Below are positions 9,086-16,850 of a stretch of 33,416 nucleotides of DNA, in pieces (the first letter of the stretch is position 1; every line of letters starts with the position of its first letter). The stretch is from contig JAJVID010000220.1 in assembly GCA_022072205.1 (NCBI GenBank), forward strand, positions 1 to 33,416, written 5' to 3'. The notes beneath the pieces are model-generated. The model saw only the letters and a program-made list of their open reading frames with translations, had not been told where the DNA came from and did no database searches. The translations under genes and the position numbers were made by a program. The stretch is from Acidobacteriota bacterium (GTDB lineage: Bacteria; Acidobacteriota; Blastocatellia; RBC074).

Positions 9086-9178
9086 TGGGGGAGCGGGGGA
9101 GCGGGAGAGCGGGAGAAGAAACTCTTTGTCCCAAACTCTCCCACTCTCCCACTCTCCCACTCTCCCACTCTCCCGCTC
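9086..9178 (+). repeat. Inverted octamer tandem repeats (intergenic)
   Basis: A G-rich arm of about four degenerate units (GGGAGCGG type, 9086-9118) faces a C-rich arm of five exact units ACTCTCCC (9135-9174) across a short spacer. The arms are roughly complementary, with a C:A mismatch once per unit, and could fold into a long imperfect hairpin. It fills the 112-bp gap between the TPR and phosphatase genes. Confidence 0.8.
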
Positions 9179-9187
9179 ATTTGCTCT

Positions 9188-10954
9188 ATGCCACGTTTGA
9201 TTGTCAGAGCCACTCCGGCGCACGGCGATTCCGTTGTTGACTTGAACCGTCCCCGGATAACGATCGGCCGCTCCGCCCGCAACGACCTTTGCGTCGAAGA
9301 CCCTTTCGCTTCACGGTTGCACGCCGAGGTGCGTAAACGCGGCGATGCGTTCTGGGTCACCGACCTCGGCAGCGCCAACGGGACGCTGATCAACTCGGCC
9401 AGGCTGACTGCGCCCGTGCAACTGCGCGACCGCGACATCATCCGCATCGGTGAAACCGAGATCGAATATTCCGAACGCGCCGACACCGCGCCCGCGCGTG
9501 GACGCACGAGCATCCTTTTCTCCGATTCCAGTTACGCGTCGCTGCCCGAAGCGACGATTGTCGCGAGCGCGCGCAATTCGGCGGCCAATCTGATCTCATC
9601 TCTGGAAGGTTCGCACAAGACTCAGCTCAGCCCGCCTGTCGGACAAGTGACGATTACCCAGGCGCCCGTATCGAAGGCCGTTGAAGATGACGCGCTAGCC
9701 GTCATCAGCCGCGTCAGCCTGACGCTGCTTTCGCCGCTCTCGCTGGACGACACTTTGATGCAGGTGCTCGAATGCGTTTTTGAGGTTATTTCAGCCGACC
9801 GGGGCTACGTCATGCTGTTCGAGACGCCTGAAGAAGAATCGAATGGCGCAGTCGAATTGGTGTGCAAAGCGATGAAGACCCGAACGCCGGGCGCCGCAAA
9901 CGACACGAGCAACGTCGAGATCAGCCGGTCAATTTCCGAGCAGGTGTTGAAACAGGGCGCGTCGGTGCTGACTTCGGACGCGCAGCAGGATCCGCGTTTC
10001 CAGGAACGCCGCTCGGTCGTGCTTGGCGGGCTTCGCTCGGTGATGGCCGTGCCGCTGGCTGTGGAGGGGCGCATTTCTGGAATGATTTACGTGGACAATC
10101 CTTTCCACACAAATCGTTTCACCGAACGCGACCTGCAACTGCTGGCGCTGATCGCCAGCGTCGCCGCAATCCGAATCGAAAACGTCCGGCTGCTCGAAGT
10201 TCAGCAGGAACAGAAGCGGCTGGCCAACGAACTCGCCGTCGCCAGCGAAATTCAATTCAGGCTGCATCCCGAAACGCCGCCGGCGATTCCCGGTTACGAC
10301 GTGGTGGGAGTCAGCTTCCCCTGCTATGAAGTCGGCGGCGATTACTACGACTTCATCGAAAAGCCAGATGGCCGCACCGTAATCGCGCTCGGCGACGTTT
10401 CAGGCAAGGGAACCGGCGCTGCTCTGTTGATGTCGTCTATTCACGCGGCGGTTCGCGCGCACACGCGGACGCGCCTTTCGGCCAGCGAGATCGTCAGCGA
10501 GATCAATCAGTACATTTACGACAACACGCCCGCCAACCGCTACGTCACACTTTTTTACAGCGAACTTGATCCGCGTTCGCATCAGTTGACCTATATCAAC
10601 GGCGGGCACAATTCGCCACTGCTGGTGCGGGCTTCGGGCGAAGTGACTCCGCTCGACATCGGCGGTTTCCCGGTCGGCATCACGCCGTTCGGCGATTACC
10701 GCGAAGGCTGGGTCGAACTTGAACCGGGCGACGTGCTGGTCATCTATTCCGACGGCGTGACCGAAAGTTTGGACGAGCAGGGCGAAGAGTTCGGCGAAGC
10801 CCGCCTGATCGAAATCGTGCAGAAGAACCGCGGACGCACCGCAGCCGGCCTGCGCGACCGCATTGATGAAGCCCTGACCAAATTCGTCGGCAAGGCGGAT
10901 TCGGTTGACGACCTGACGCTCGTGATTTTGAAACGAAAAAGCGGAGAGGAATGA
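9188..10954 (+). CDS. FHA-GAF-SpoIIE (PP2C-type) protein phosphatase
   Basis: 588 residues. Order: FHA (about 4-95; GR 27-28, SRLH 42-45, GSANGT 61-66); linker; GAF sensor domain (about 170-332); short coiled coil (333-358); SpoIIE/RsbU-type phosphatase (about 366-584) with metal-binding motifs GGDYYDF (383-389), GDVSGKG (402-408), SDGVTE (521-526) and DDLTL (574-578). Such enzymes dephosphorylate Ser/Thr phosphoproteins, classically anti-sigma-factor antagonists. All metal aspartates are present. It probably reverses or reads out the kinase at 4910: the FHA would recruit it to phosphothreonine targets, the GAF would bind a small signal. No STAS or anti-sigma partner lies nearby, so the substrate is unknown. 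Confidence 0.94.
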   Translation: MPRLIVRATPAHGDSVVDLNRPRITIGRSARNDLCVEDPFASRLHAEVRKRGDAFWVTDLGSANGTLINSARLTAPVQLRDRDIIRIGETEIEYSERADTAPARGRTSILFSDSSYASLPEATIVASARNSAANLISSLEGSHKTQLSPPVGQVTITQAPVSKAVEDDALAVISRVSLTLLSPLSLDDTLMQVLECVFEVISADRGYVMLFETPEEESNGAVELVCKAMKTRTPGAANDTSNVEISRSISEQVLKQGASVLTSDAQQDPRFQERRSVVLGGLRSVMAVPLAVEGRISGMIYVDNPFHTNRFTERDLQLLALIASVAAIRIENVRLLEVQQEQKRLANELAVASEIQFRLHPETPPAIPGYDVVGVSFPCYEVGGDYYDFIEKPDGRTVIALGDVSGKGTGAALLMSSIHAAVRAHTRTRLSASEIVSEINQYIYDNTPANRYVTLFYSELDPRSHQLTYINGGHNSPLLVRASGEVTPLDIGGFPVGITPFGDYREGWVELEPGDVLVIYSDGVTESLDEQGEEFGEARLIEIVQKNRGRTAAGLRDRIDEALTKFVGKADSVDDLTLVILKRKSGEE

Positions 10955-11085
10955 ATGCTGAATGCTGAATGCGGAACGCGGAGTGCGGATTTCATTCCGC
11001 AGTTTATTTGTGAACCCGCGAACCGCCATCGCCGGCTTGTCGCGCCATTGCCATTCCGCATTCCGCATTCCACATTCCGCAATCG
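10955..11085 (+). repeat. Inverted heptamer tandem repeats (intergenic)
   Basis: Starting at the stop codon of the phosphatase gene, degenerate 7-bp units (TGCTGAA, TGCGGAA, CGCGGAG) run to about 10989; a complementary array ATTCCGC / ATTCCAC lies at 11053-11080, just before the ATG at 11089. Spacer about 60 bp. The arms can pair. The array occupies the place where a ribosome binding site for the PrsW gene should be, and no clear one is seen. Confidence 0.75.
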
Positions 11086-11088
11086 AAA

Positions 11089-12360
11089 ATGACTGCGCTC
11101 TCACAGCTCATCCTCGTGCCTCTGCTGTCGCTGCTGCCGTGCGTGCTGTGGCTCTGGTATTTTTCCAGCCGCACGCTCTACAAACGTCCGGCGGTGGGCG
11201 TGCTGGGGATGACGTTTTTTTTCGGAGCGCTGGCGACATTTCCCGCCCTGATCCTGAACCTCATCGGCCAATCGCTGTTCATAGACCTTTTCGGACGCAA
11301 CCAGTTTTCGCACATCCTCGTGCTTTGCTTCGTGGTCGGGCCGATTGAAGAATTGCTCAAATTGCTGGCCGTCTTTTTTTACGCTTACCGCCGTAAGGAA
11401 TTCGACGAACCGCTGGACGGAGTGATCTTCAGCGCGACAGCGGCCCTGGGATTCGCGGCGGTTGAGAACGTGGTTTATCTGGCGCAGAACGACGAGAGGC
11501 TGGTGCTGCTGCGAGGGACGTTGTCGAATCCTGGCCACGCCCTGTTTTCGGCGATGTGGGGATTGAGCCTGAGCAAGGCCAAGGCCTCACCGAATATGGC
11601 CAGCCGAAGAGCGCCGATTGTCGCGCGAGGGTTCCTTCTGGCCTCACTGCTGCATTCGCTCTTCGACGTGATGCTGGTGGCCGCCAAGGATCTCACCATC
11701 GTCTTTTTCGTGATCCTCATCGCGGTCATGGTCTGGCTGTTTTTCTGGGTGCGTTCGCGCATCAAATTTCACAGCGAGACGTCGCCGCACCGCGAAGGCA
11801 CTTTGTACATGCCGCTGCGCCGTTACTGCCAGGAATGCGGTTTCAAGGGAACCGCTGGAATGCGCTGCGCGAAATGCGGCGCGTTCATCCCGGAGCCTGA
11901 AGAACTGGAACTCTGCTCCGTCTGCTCGACCGCTCAACGCCCCGGCGCCAAGTTCTGCTCGCGCTGCGGCGCGAACATCAAACTCCCCGCGAAAGAAAAC
12001 CTCGATACGCGTCCGCATTTCGTTTCGATTTCCCCCACCGGCGAGGAACGCATCGCCTACATTCTCAATGAAACCGAAGTCAGCGTCGGGCGCACGCTCA
12101 ACAATGGCTTCGTGATCGAACATCCTTCAGTCTCGAAACATCACGCCAGATTGGTAGCCGAAGAGGACGACTATGCTCTTTACGACCTTGAGAGCAGCAA
12201 CGGCACCTTCGTCAACGGCAAACGCGTCAAAGAGACCAGGCTGGAAGACGGCTGCGAAGTGCGCTTCGGGCGCGCGCATTTCGTTTACCGCGCGCAGGTC
12301 GGCGCAGAAGCCAGGAACCTGGAGAGTTGGCGGAATCTGGAAGAGGCGCAGAACGAATAA
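11089..12360 (+). CDS. PrsW-type intramembrane protease fused to zinc ribbons and FHA
   Basis: 423 residues. Order: multi-pass PrsW domain (about 1-222) with motifs E87-E88-LLK, FAAVEN (E126), NPGHALFSAMWG (H150) and LLHSLFD (H189); two zinc ribbons (C247, C250, C260, C263 and C276, C279, C290, C293); FHA (about 326-400; GR 334-335, SKHH 349-352, SSNGTFVN 369-376). PrsW in Bacillus performs site-1 cleavage of an anti-sigma factor, so this enzyme may cut a membrane regulator. The FHA fusion implies recruitment by, or control through, phosphothreonine, linking it to the kinase and phosphatase upstream. The start codon lacks an obvious ribosome site; the heptamer array takes its place. Confidence 0.88.
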   Translation: MTALSQLILVPLLSLLPCVLWLWYFSSRTLYKRPAVGVLGMTFFFGALATFPALILNLIGQSLFIDLFGRNQFSHILVLCFVVGPIEELLKLLAVFFYAYRRKEFDEPLDGVIFSATAALGFAAVENVVYLAQNDERLVLLRGTLSNPGHALFSAMWGLSLSKAKASPNMASRRAPIVARGFLLASLLHSLFDVMLVAAKDLTIVFFVILIAVMVWLFFWVRSRIKFHSETSPHREGTLYMPLRRYCQECGFKGTAGMRCAKCGAFIPEPEELELCSVCSTAQRPGAKFCSRCGANIKLPAKENLDTRPHFVSISPTGEERIAYILNETEVSVGRTLNNGFVIEHPSVSKHHARLVAEEDDYALYDLESSNGTFVNGKRVKETRLEDGCEVRFGRAHFVYRAQVGAEARNLESWRNLEEAQNE

Positions 12361-12380
12361 CCTGCGATCCGTAAAGCGTT

Positions 12381-13130
12381 ATGAGTTCACAGAACAAATT
12401 CAAGATTTTCATCCTCGGTCAATGCATCGCCAGCGCCGCCGGAGTTGACGAAAGGGCATCTTATCCCGAACTGATCCGGCGCTTTCTGAGTCTGCGTTTC
12501 CCTGAATTGTTTTTTGAGACTTCCGTGCTGCCGCTGTTGCATCCGACAGGGTTGAAGGCTCTGATCAGAAGTTGTTTGCCGTCGCAGCCAGACGTGATTC
12601 TCTTGAGCCTGCCCGCCGTCTTCGCTTCCATTCCGTATCGCGCCAATCACATCTACCTGCAAGCGCCAGAGATTATGCGTGTGGCGCGCAAATTCGTTCA
12701 GAAGATCGAAAGCAGGATTCGCAGTGATTCGGCTCTGGCGAAACTCTTCGACAGACGCGCCGCCCTGATGCCGACATCGGTCATCGCGCCGCTCGGCATT
12801 GCCGAATATGAAAGTCTGGTCGCCGAAGCCATCGCGTTTTGCAAAGGCGCGAGCGATTGCCGCATCATCCTGCTGGGGCCAGGCGGCTTCAACGAAGACA
12901 CGGAGACCTCCGATCTGAAATCGCCGGAGTTTTGCTCCGAAGTCAATCAAATGATTTTACGCGTCGGAGAGAAATACAGCCTTCCGGTCATCAACGCCTA
13001 CGACTGGGTGACAGCCCAGGGCGGCAAGGTTTTTCAACGAGGCAATCACCGCTGGAACGAGGCGGCGCACGAAGCGATAGCGCGAGAGATCGAATCGGTG
13101 ATCGCGGCGCATATCAAGTTTTACCCTTAA
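12381..13130 (+). CDS. SGNH-hydrolase-like protein with altered nucleophile block
   Basis: 249 residues, 20 bp after the PrsW gene. Architecture resembles an SGNH/GDSL fold: N-terminal strand FKIFILGQC (7-15) where GDS is expected, PDVILLSLP (70-78), RIILLGPGGFNED (161-173), and a C-terminal GNHRWNEAAHEAIA (221-234) resembling the block V His region. The usual nucleophile block GDS reads G13-Q14-C15, so a serine is absent and Cys takes its place; the preceding Asp of block V is also unclear. It could be a cysteine variant, a non-catalytic member or another Rossmann-like protein. No signal peptide. Co-directional with the FHA cluster, probably its last gene. Confidence 0.6.
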   Translation: MSSQNKFKIFILGQCIASAAGVDERASYPELIRRFLSLRFPELFFETSVLPLLHPTGLKALIRSCLPSQPDVILLSLPAVFASIPYRANHIYLQAPEIMRVARKFVQKIESRIRSDSALAKLFDRRAALMPTSVIAPLGIAEYESLVAEAIAFCKGASDCRIILLGPGGFNEDTETSDLKSPEFCSEVNQMILRVGEKYSLPVINAYDWVTAQGGKVFQRGNHRWNEAAHEAIAREIESVIAAHIKFYP

Positions 13131-13179
13131 CTCGCCATCGGCGAAACGCAGATCATCGCCTTTCCTGAAAACAATATGC

Positions 13180-16100
13180 ATGGGAAATGGCTCAGGGGGT
13201 CTCAGCAACTCAACCACGCCCAGCCGAAACAATTCTCTCTCCGCATTGCGCCATCTCGCAATCAGCGACCTTCATCAAAAGCGGCTGGGTCAGAACCCTC
13301 CACCTCAAACAGCACGGGCAGGAAAGGAAGGCGCGTTGCGCCGATACAAAGGCCATTCGTGGACGGTGACCGATGGCTTCGGGCGCGCCATCGAAAGCTG
13401 GACACGCCATCCGCAGGGCGATGTCAAAGTTTCGACGGCCTACGATGCTTTGGGCCGCGTGAAGCAGACCAGTAATCCTCACCGATCAGGCGAAACGCCG
13501 GTTTACACGACGACGAATTACGATCTGGCTGGGCGCGTAACGTCGGTCACGACTCCCGACGGCGCGACAGTCTCGACGGCTTATGACGGCGCGCGCGTGA
13601 TGGTGACGGATCAGGCAAACAAGAAGCGCATCAGCGAAACGGACGGGCTTGGCCGGTTGCTGAAAGTCTGGGAGATCAGATCAGCCGACAGCGACACGGT
13701 CAGCGTCACGTTCCCGCAAACAGGCGGAACCACCTACAACGCCTATCTGACGCAATACGCCTATGACGTTCTGGATGATCTGACGACCGTTTCGCAGGGC
13801 GCGCAAACACGCACGTTCGTCTACGATTCGCTCAAGCGGCTGACTTCGGCGACCAACCCCGAAAGCGGGCTGATGTCGTATGTTTATGACGCGAATGGGA
13901 ACCTGCTGGAGAAGACCGACGCGCGCACGGCGAAGACCACTTTCAGCTACGACGCGCTCAATCGAGTGAAGTCGAAAGTCTATTCCGGCGCGACCAGCGA
14001 AGGCATCAACGCGGCCAACGCCACGCCGCCGGTTTATTTCAAATACGACAGCCAGGCGTTCCCATCAGGCGCGCCCGCCGGCTTCAATCGCGGCCTTGCG
14101 ACGGGGCGATTGGTTTCGGTGAATTACGGCGCCGGAAGCAGCGCAGGAAATTATTTTGGCTATGACGAACTTGGCCGCACAGTGCGCAAGACGCAGCAGA
14201 TCAACGGAAATAACTACGCCGTGCCGTCGGTCAGCTACAACCGCGCTTCGGCGATGACCGGCGAGACTTATCCTTCGGGACGCACGGTCAGCTACAGCTA
14301 TGACATCGCCGGAAGGTTGAACACCTTCAGCGGGACGCTGGGCGACGGAGTCAATCGGACTTACGCGACGGTCACTCAATACAGCGCCGCCGGATTGAAA
14401 GAACGCGAGACTTACAACGGAACAACAACGCCGCTCTTTCTGAAGCTGCATTACAACAAGCGGCAGCAGATGGTTGATCTCAGGCTGGGGTCGGTTCAGG
14501 ACGAATGGAATTATGATCGCGGCGCGCTGATTTTCTACTACGGGACGAACGCGGTGGCGAACTGGAATCCGTTTCAGGACGACGCGGACAACAACGGCAA
14601 CGTGCGACGGCAGGTGAATTATGTGCCGAAGCCGGCGGGCGGCGGAGATGTGATCCCGCAGCTTGACGATTACTACTACGACGACCTGAACCGGATTTCG
14701 AGTTTCACCGAGTGGCAGTTGAACGACACCGGCTCGTGGGCCTCGAACGTGGTGACGCAGAATTTCGCTTACGACCGTTACGGCAATCGGCGAGTGACGA
14801 GCGCGACAGGCGGGGTGAGCGCTTACAACCCGGCCTACACGGCGACGAACAATCGGATCAGCGGGTTGACCTATGACGCGGCGGGCAACATCACATTTGA
14901 CGCGGCGACCGGCGGGACGATGACATACGACGCTGAGAACCGTTTGCTGACAGCGACGAGCGGAGGCGGCGGAAGTTATGCTTACGACGGCGAAGGCAAG
15001 CGTGTGAAGCGGACATTGGCCGGGGGACAGACCTGGTGGTATGTTTACGGCATCGGGGGTGAGTTGGTGGCCGAATACTTGGCAAGCGCGCCGACTACGG
15101 TGAAGAAGGAATACGGATACCGAGGTGGGCAGTTGCTGGTTGTGTGGAATGCGGATGAGGCTGCGGCGGACAAGAAGTTGAAGTGGCTGGTGACGGATCA
15201 TCTTGGTTCGACGCGAATGGAAGCGGATAAGTCGGGGAGTCTGGCGGGAATGAGGCGTCACGATTACGCGCCGTTCGGTGAAGAGATGTACGCGGGAATC
15301 CGTCAGAGTGGTGGGGTTGGGCAGTATGGGTATGAGCCGCCGCAGAGCAATGTGAAACACCGCTTCGGGTCGAAAGAGCGGGATAATGAGACGGGGCTGG
15401 ATTACTTTGGGGCGCGGTACTACGCATCAGTGCAAGGAAGATTTACCTCGCCAGATCTTCCTAAAATGGACTTGGTTCCTCAAAATCCGCAATCAATGAA
15501 CCGATATGCTTATGTGCGCAACAATCCTTGTGCAAATATTGATCCAACCGGGCGTTGTTCTGCCCCATCTGGGCTGAAAGCGGGTCAAGTAGGAATTTGC
15601 GTCGAAGCATATATTGCGACCAAGAGGCTGCCTGGTATATATGTTTTGGGGCGTGGAGATGGGAGAGGACCGGGTGGAAATGATCCAAAACTGACTTCCA
15701 GGATTGAGGCCAAACTCATTGCCTCACCAAATGCGGATGGGAAAGGGTATAGTATCGGGGATCCTCAGGTTAAAGCAGCGAAGAGCGAGGTCGATATCCC
15801 ATTCCCTGTAAACGTAGCTCACCCACGTCATCCCGCAGGTGGTCCTACCACTATTAGTCTTCAGGGAACTGGTAACACTAACACCCCGGCTGGAAATGTT
15901 GATCAAAGTGGTAACACGAATTTTACGCTGACAGGTACAGCTCAGAATGGTTTTCAGGCGAATAATATCCCGGGACCAGGTGGAACTATTGACTTCAAAT
16001 TAGACTTCCAAATTTCCCCGGATGGCGCGGCGAGTGTTAATGAAGAAACTAGCACGACGAGAGAATATCCAACATATGCGGCATACTCATACGTGGTTGA

Positions 16101-16203
16101 TGGCCAAGGAAATGTAAAGGTCACCAAACTGTTTGTACGAGATGAAAAGGATATTGGTGGCTTGAAGAGAGAGCAAACGCCGATTAGAAAGAAGGAACAA
16201 TGA
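13180..16203 (+). CDS. Rhs/YD-repeat protein with variable C-terminal domain (5'-truncated)
   Basis: 1007 residues. After about 55 aberrant residues, YD repeats run from residue ~57 (YDALGRV, YDLAGRV, YDSLKRL, YDELGRT and others), followed by the Rhs core: DHLGSTR (about 673), GLDYFGARYY and DPTGR (788-792). Residues 793-1007 are a variable C-terminal domain, AT-richer than the core, containing GRGDGRG and NDP..T.RIE. In the Rhs family the barrel encloses and releases a C-terminal toxin. No nuclease or deaminase motif is recognised. It has no signal peptide, VgrG or PAAR domain, and its first residues are translated from a Crp-gene fossil, so it is probably a truncated or displaced copy. A 4-bp overlap joins it to the next gene. 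Confidence 0.9.
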   Translation: MGNGSGGLSNSTTPSRNNSLSALRHLAISDLHQKRLGQNPPPQTARAGKEGALRRYKGHSWTVTDGFGRAIESWTRHPQGDVKVSTAYDALGRVKQTSNPHRSGETPVYTTTNYDLAGRVTSVTTPDGATVSTAYDGARVMVTDQANKKRISETDGLGRLLKVWEIRSADSDTVSVTFPQTGGTTYNAYLTQYAYDVLDDLTTVSQGAQTRTFVYDSLKRLTSATNPESGLMSYVYDANGNLLEKTDARTAKTTFSYDALNRVKSKVYSGATSEGINAANATPPVYFKYDSQAFPSGAPAGFNRGLATGRLVSVNYGAGSSAGNYFGYDELGRTVRKTQQINGNNYAVPSVSYNRASAMTGETYPSGRTVSYSYDIAGRLNTFSGTLGDGVNRTYATVTQYSAAGLKERETYNGTTTPLFLKLHYNKRQQMVDLRLGSVQDEWNYDRGALIFYYGTNAVANWNPFQDDADNNGNVRRQVNYVPKPAGGGDVIPQLDDYYYDDLNRISSFTEWQLNDTGSWASNVVTQNFAYDRYGNRRVTSATGGVSAYNPAYTATNNRISGLTYDAAGNITFDAATGGTMTYDAENRLLTATSGGGGSYAYDGEGKRVKRTLAGGQTWWYVYGIGGELVAEYLASAPTTVKKEYGYRGGQLLVVWNADEAAADKKLKWLVTDHLGSTRMEADKSGSLAGMRRHDYAPFGEEMYAGIRQSGGVGQYGYEPPQSNVKHRFGSKERDNETGLDYFGARYYASVQGRFTSPDLPKMDLVPQNPQSMNRYAYVRNNPCANIDPTGRCSAPSGLKAGQVGICVEAYIATKRLPGIYVLGRGDGRGPGGNDPKLTSRIEAKLIASPNADGKGYSIGDPQVKAAKSEVDIPFPVNVAHPRHPAGGPTTISLQGTGNTNTPAGNVDQSGNTNFTLTGTAQNGFQANNIPGPGGTIDFKLDFQISPDGAASVNEETSTTREYPTYAAYSYVVDGQGNVKVTKLFVRDEKDIGGLKREQTPIRKKEQ
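13181..13345 (+). pseudogene. N-terminal fragment of a Crp/Fnr-type regulator gene
   Basis: In the frame offset by one from the Rhs frame, WEMAQGVSATQ...QSATFIKSGWVRTLHLKQHGQERK is read. It matches residues 10-59 of the intact regulator at 17212 (WEMAQGFSAVQ...QSVIFIETGWV...ENGRQR). The match stops where Rhs sequence begins near 13349, and an in-frame stop lies just upstream, so both ends are truncated. The ATG of the Rhs frame lies inside this fossil. Confidence 0.7.
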
Positions 16204-16652
16204 AAATGCTAGGATGTAAGTTTGTGAAGAAATTTAGATGTAGCCCGAGCAAGCAGAGAATATGGCGACAAGTCACTTTAGTGCTGGCTCTTACACTGGT
16301 AGCTATTAACTGTAGCCCCGATACAGGTAAGATGGTGCCACTGTTACCGAATGGAGTGGCGAACCTAGTAATTGTTTATAAGAAAGAGGCGACAAATGAA
16401 CAAATAGAGTACTTCCTGGGCAATGTGCTGGCTCATCCAAGAGCAGACGGCAGGGGGGAAGAATTGCTACCGGCCATTGGATTACAAGTAAGGTTAAGGA
16501 ACATAGACGGGTACGAAGCAACGGCCATAGCTTACCATTCCTACGCAACACCAGAGCAAAGGAATGAGGTAAAGCGTGCCGCGTTAAGCTCGCCAATAGT
16601 TTATAAAATATTTGAAGATGTTGTGCCATCACAGATCAAGAAAATAGAGTGA
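16200..16652 (+). CDS. Small secreted or lipoprotein-like protein; candidate Rhs immunity protein
   Basis: 150 residues, family not recognised. A basic N-terminus and hydrophobic segment (24-36) end at C38 (LTLVAINC), a lipobox-like but non-canonical site. The remainder (about 45-150) looks like a compact alpha/beta domain with VANLVIVYKKEATNEQIEYF and SPIVYKIFEDVVPSQI. Its ATG overlaps the Rhs stop (ATGA), so the two are translationally coupled. A small gene placed directly after an Rhs C-terminal domain is the usual position of a cognate immunity gene; that role is inferred from position only. Like the Rhs C-terminus it is AT-richer than its surroundings, so the pair probably moved together. 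Confidence 0.7.
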   Translation: MKMLGCKFVKKFRCSPSKQRIWRQVTLVLALTLVAINCSPDTGKMVPLLPNGVANLVIVYKKEATNEQIEYFLGNVLAHPRADGRGEELLPAIGLQVRLRNIDGYEATAIAYHSYATPEQRNEVKRAALSSPIVYKIFEDVVPSQIKKIE

Positions 16653-16850
16653 GCCGCCCAGAGTTACATCGGCGGCGTCTTCCAGGAGACCTACCCTTAC
16701 GCGCAATATTTCAACTACGACCGTTACGGGAACCGGACGCTGGGACTCGCCACCACAGGCGCGGCGAGCGGCGTGGGAGCGACCTTCATCAAAGACACGG
16801 TGTGGGTGGAAGACAGTTTGCCGACTGAGCGTGTCAGAATTTTTGTGTAA
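16653..16850 (+). pseudogene. Orphan YD-repeat fragment of an Rhs gene
   Basis: Directly after the stop at 16652 the reading frame gives AQSYIGGVFQETYPYAQYF followed by NYDRYGNRTL, a YD repeat closely similar to YDRYGNRRV in the Rhs gene upstream, then DTVWVEDSLP. Recognisable similarity ends near 16817; a stop follows at about 16850. It has no start codon and is a remnant of a second Rhs copy or cassette. Confidence 0.7.

Noticed and set aside
14065..15360. 431-codon minus-strand open frame
   Set aside because: Antisense shadow of the Rhs YD repeats; open only because of the GC-rich periodic sequence.
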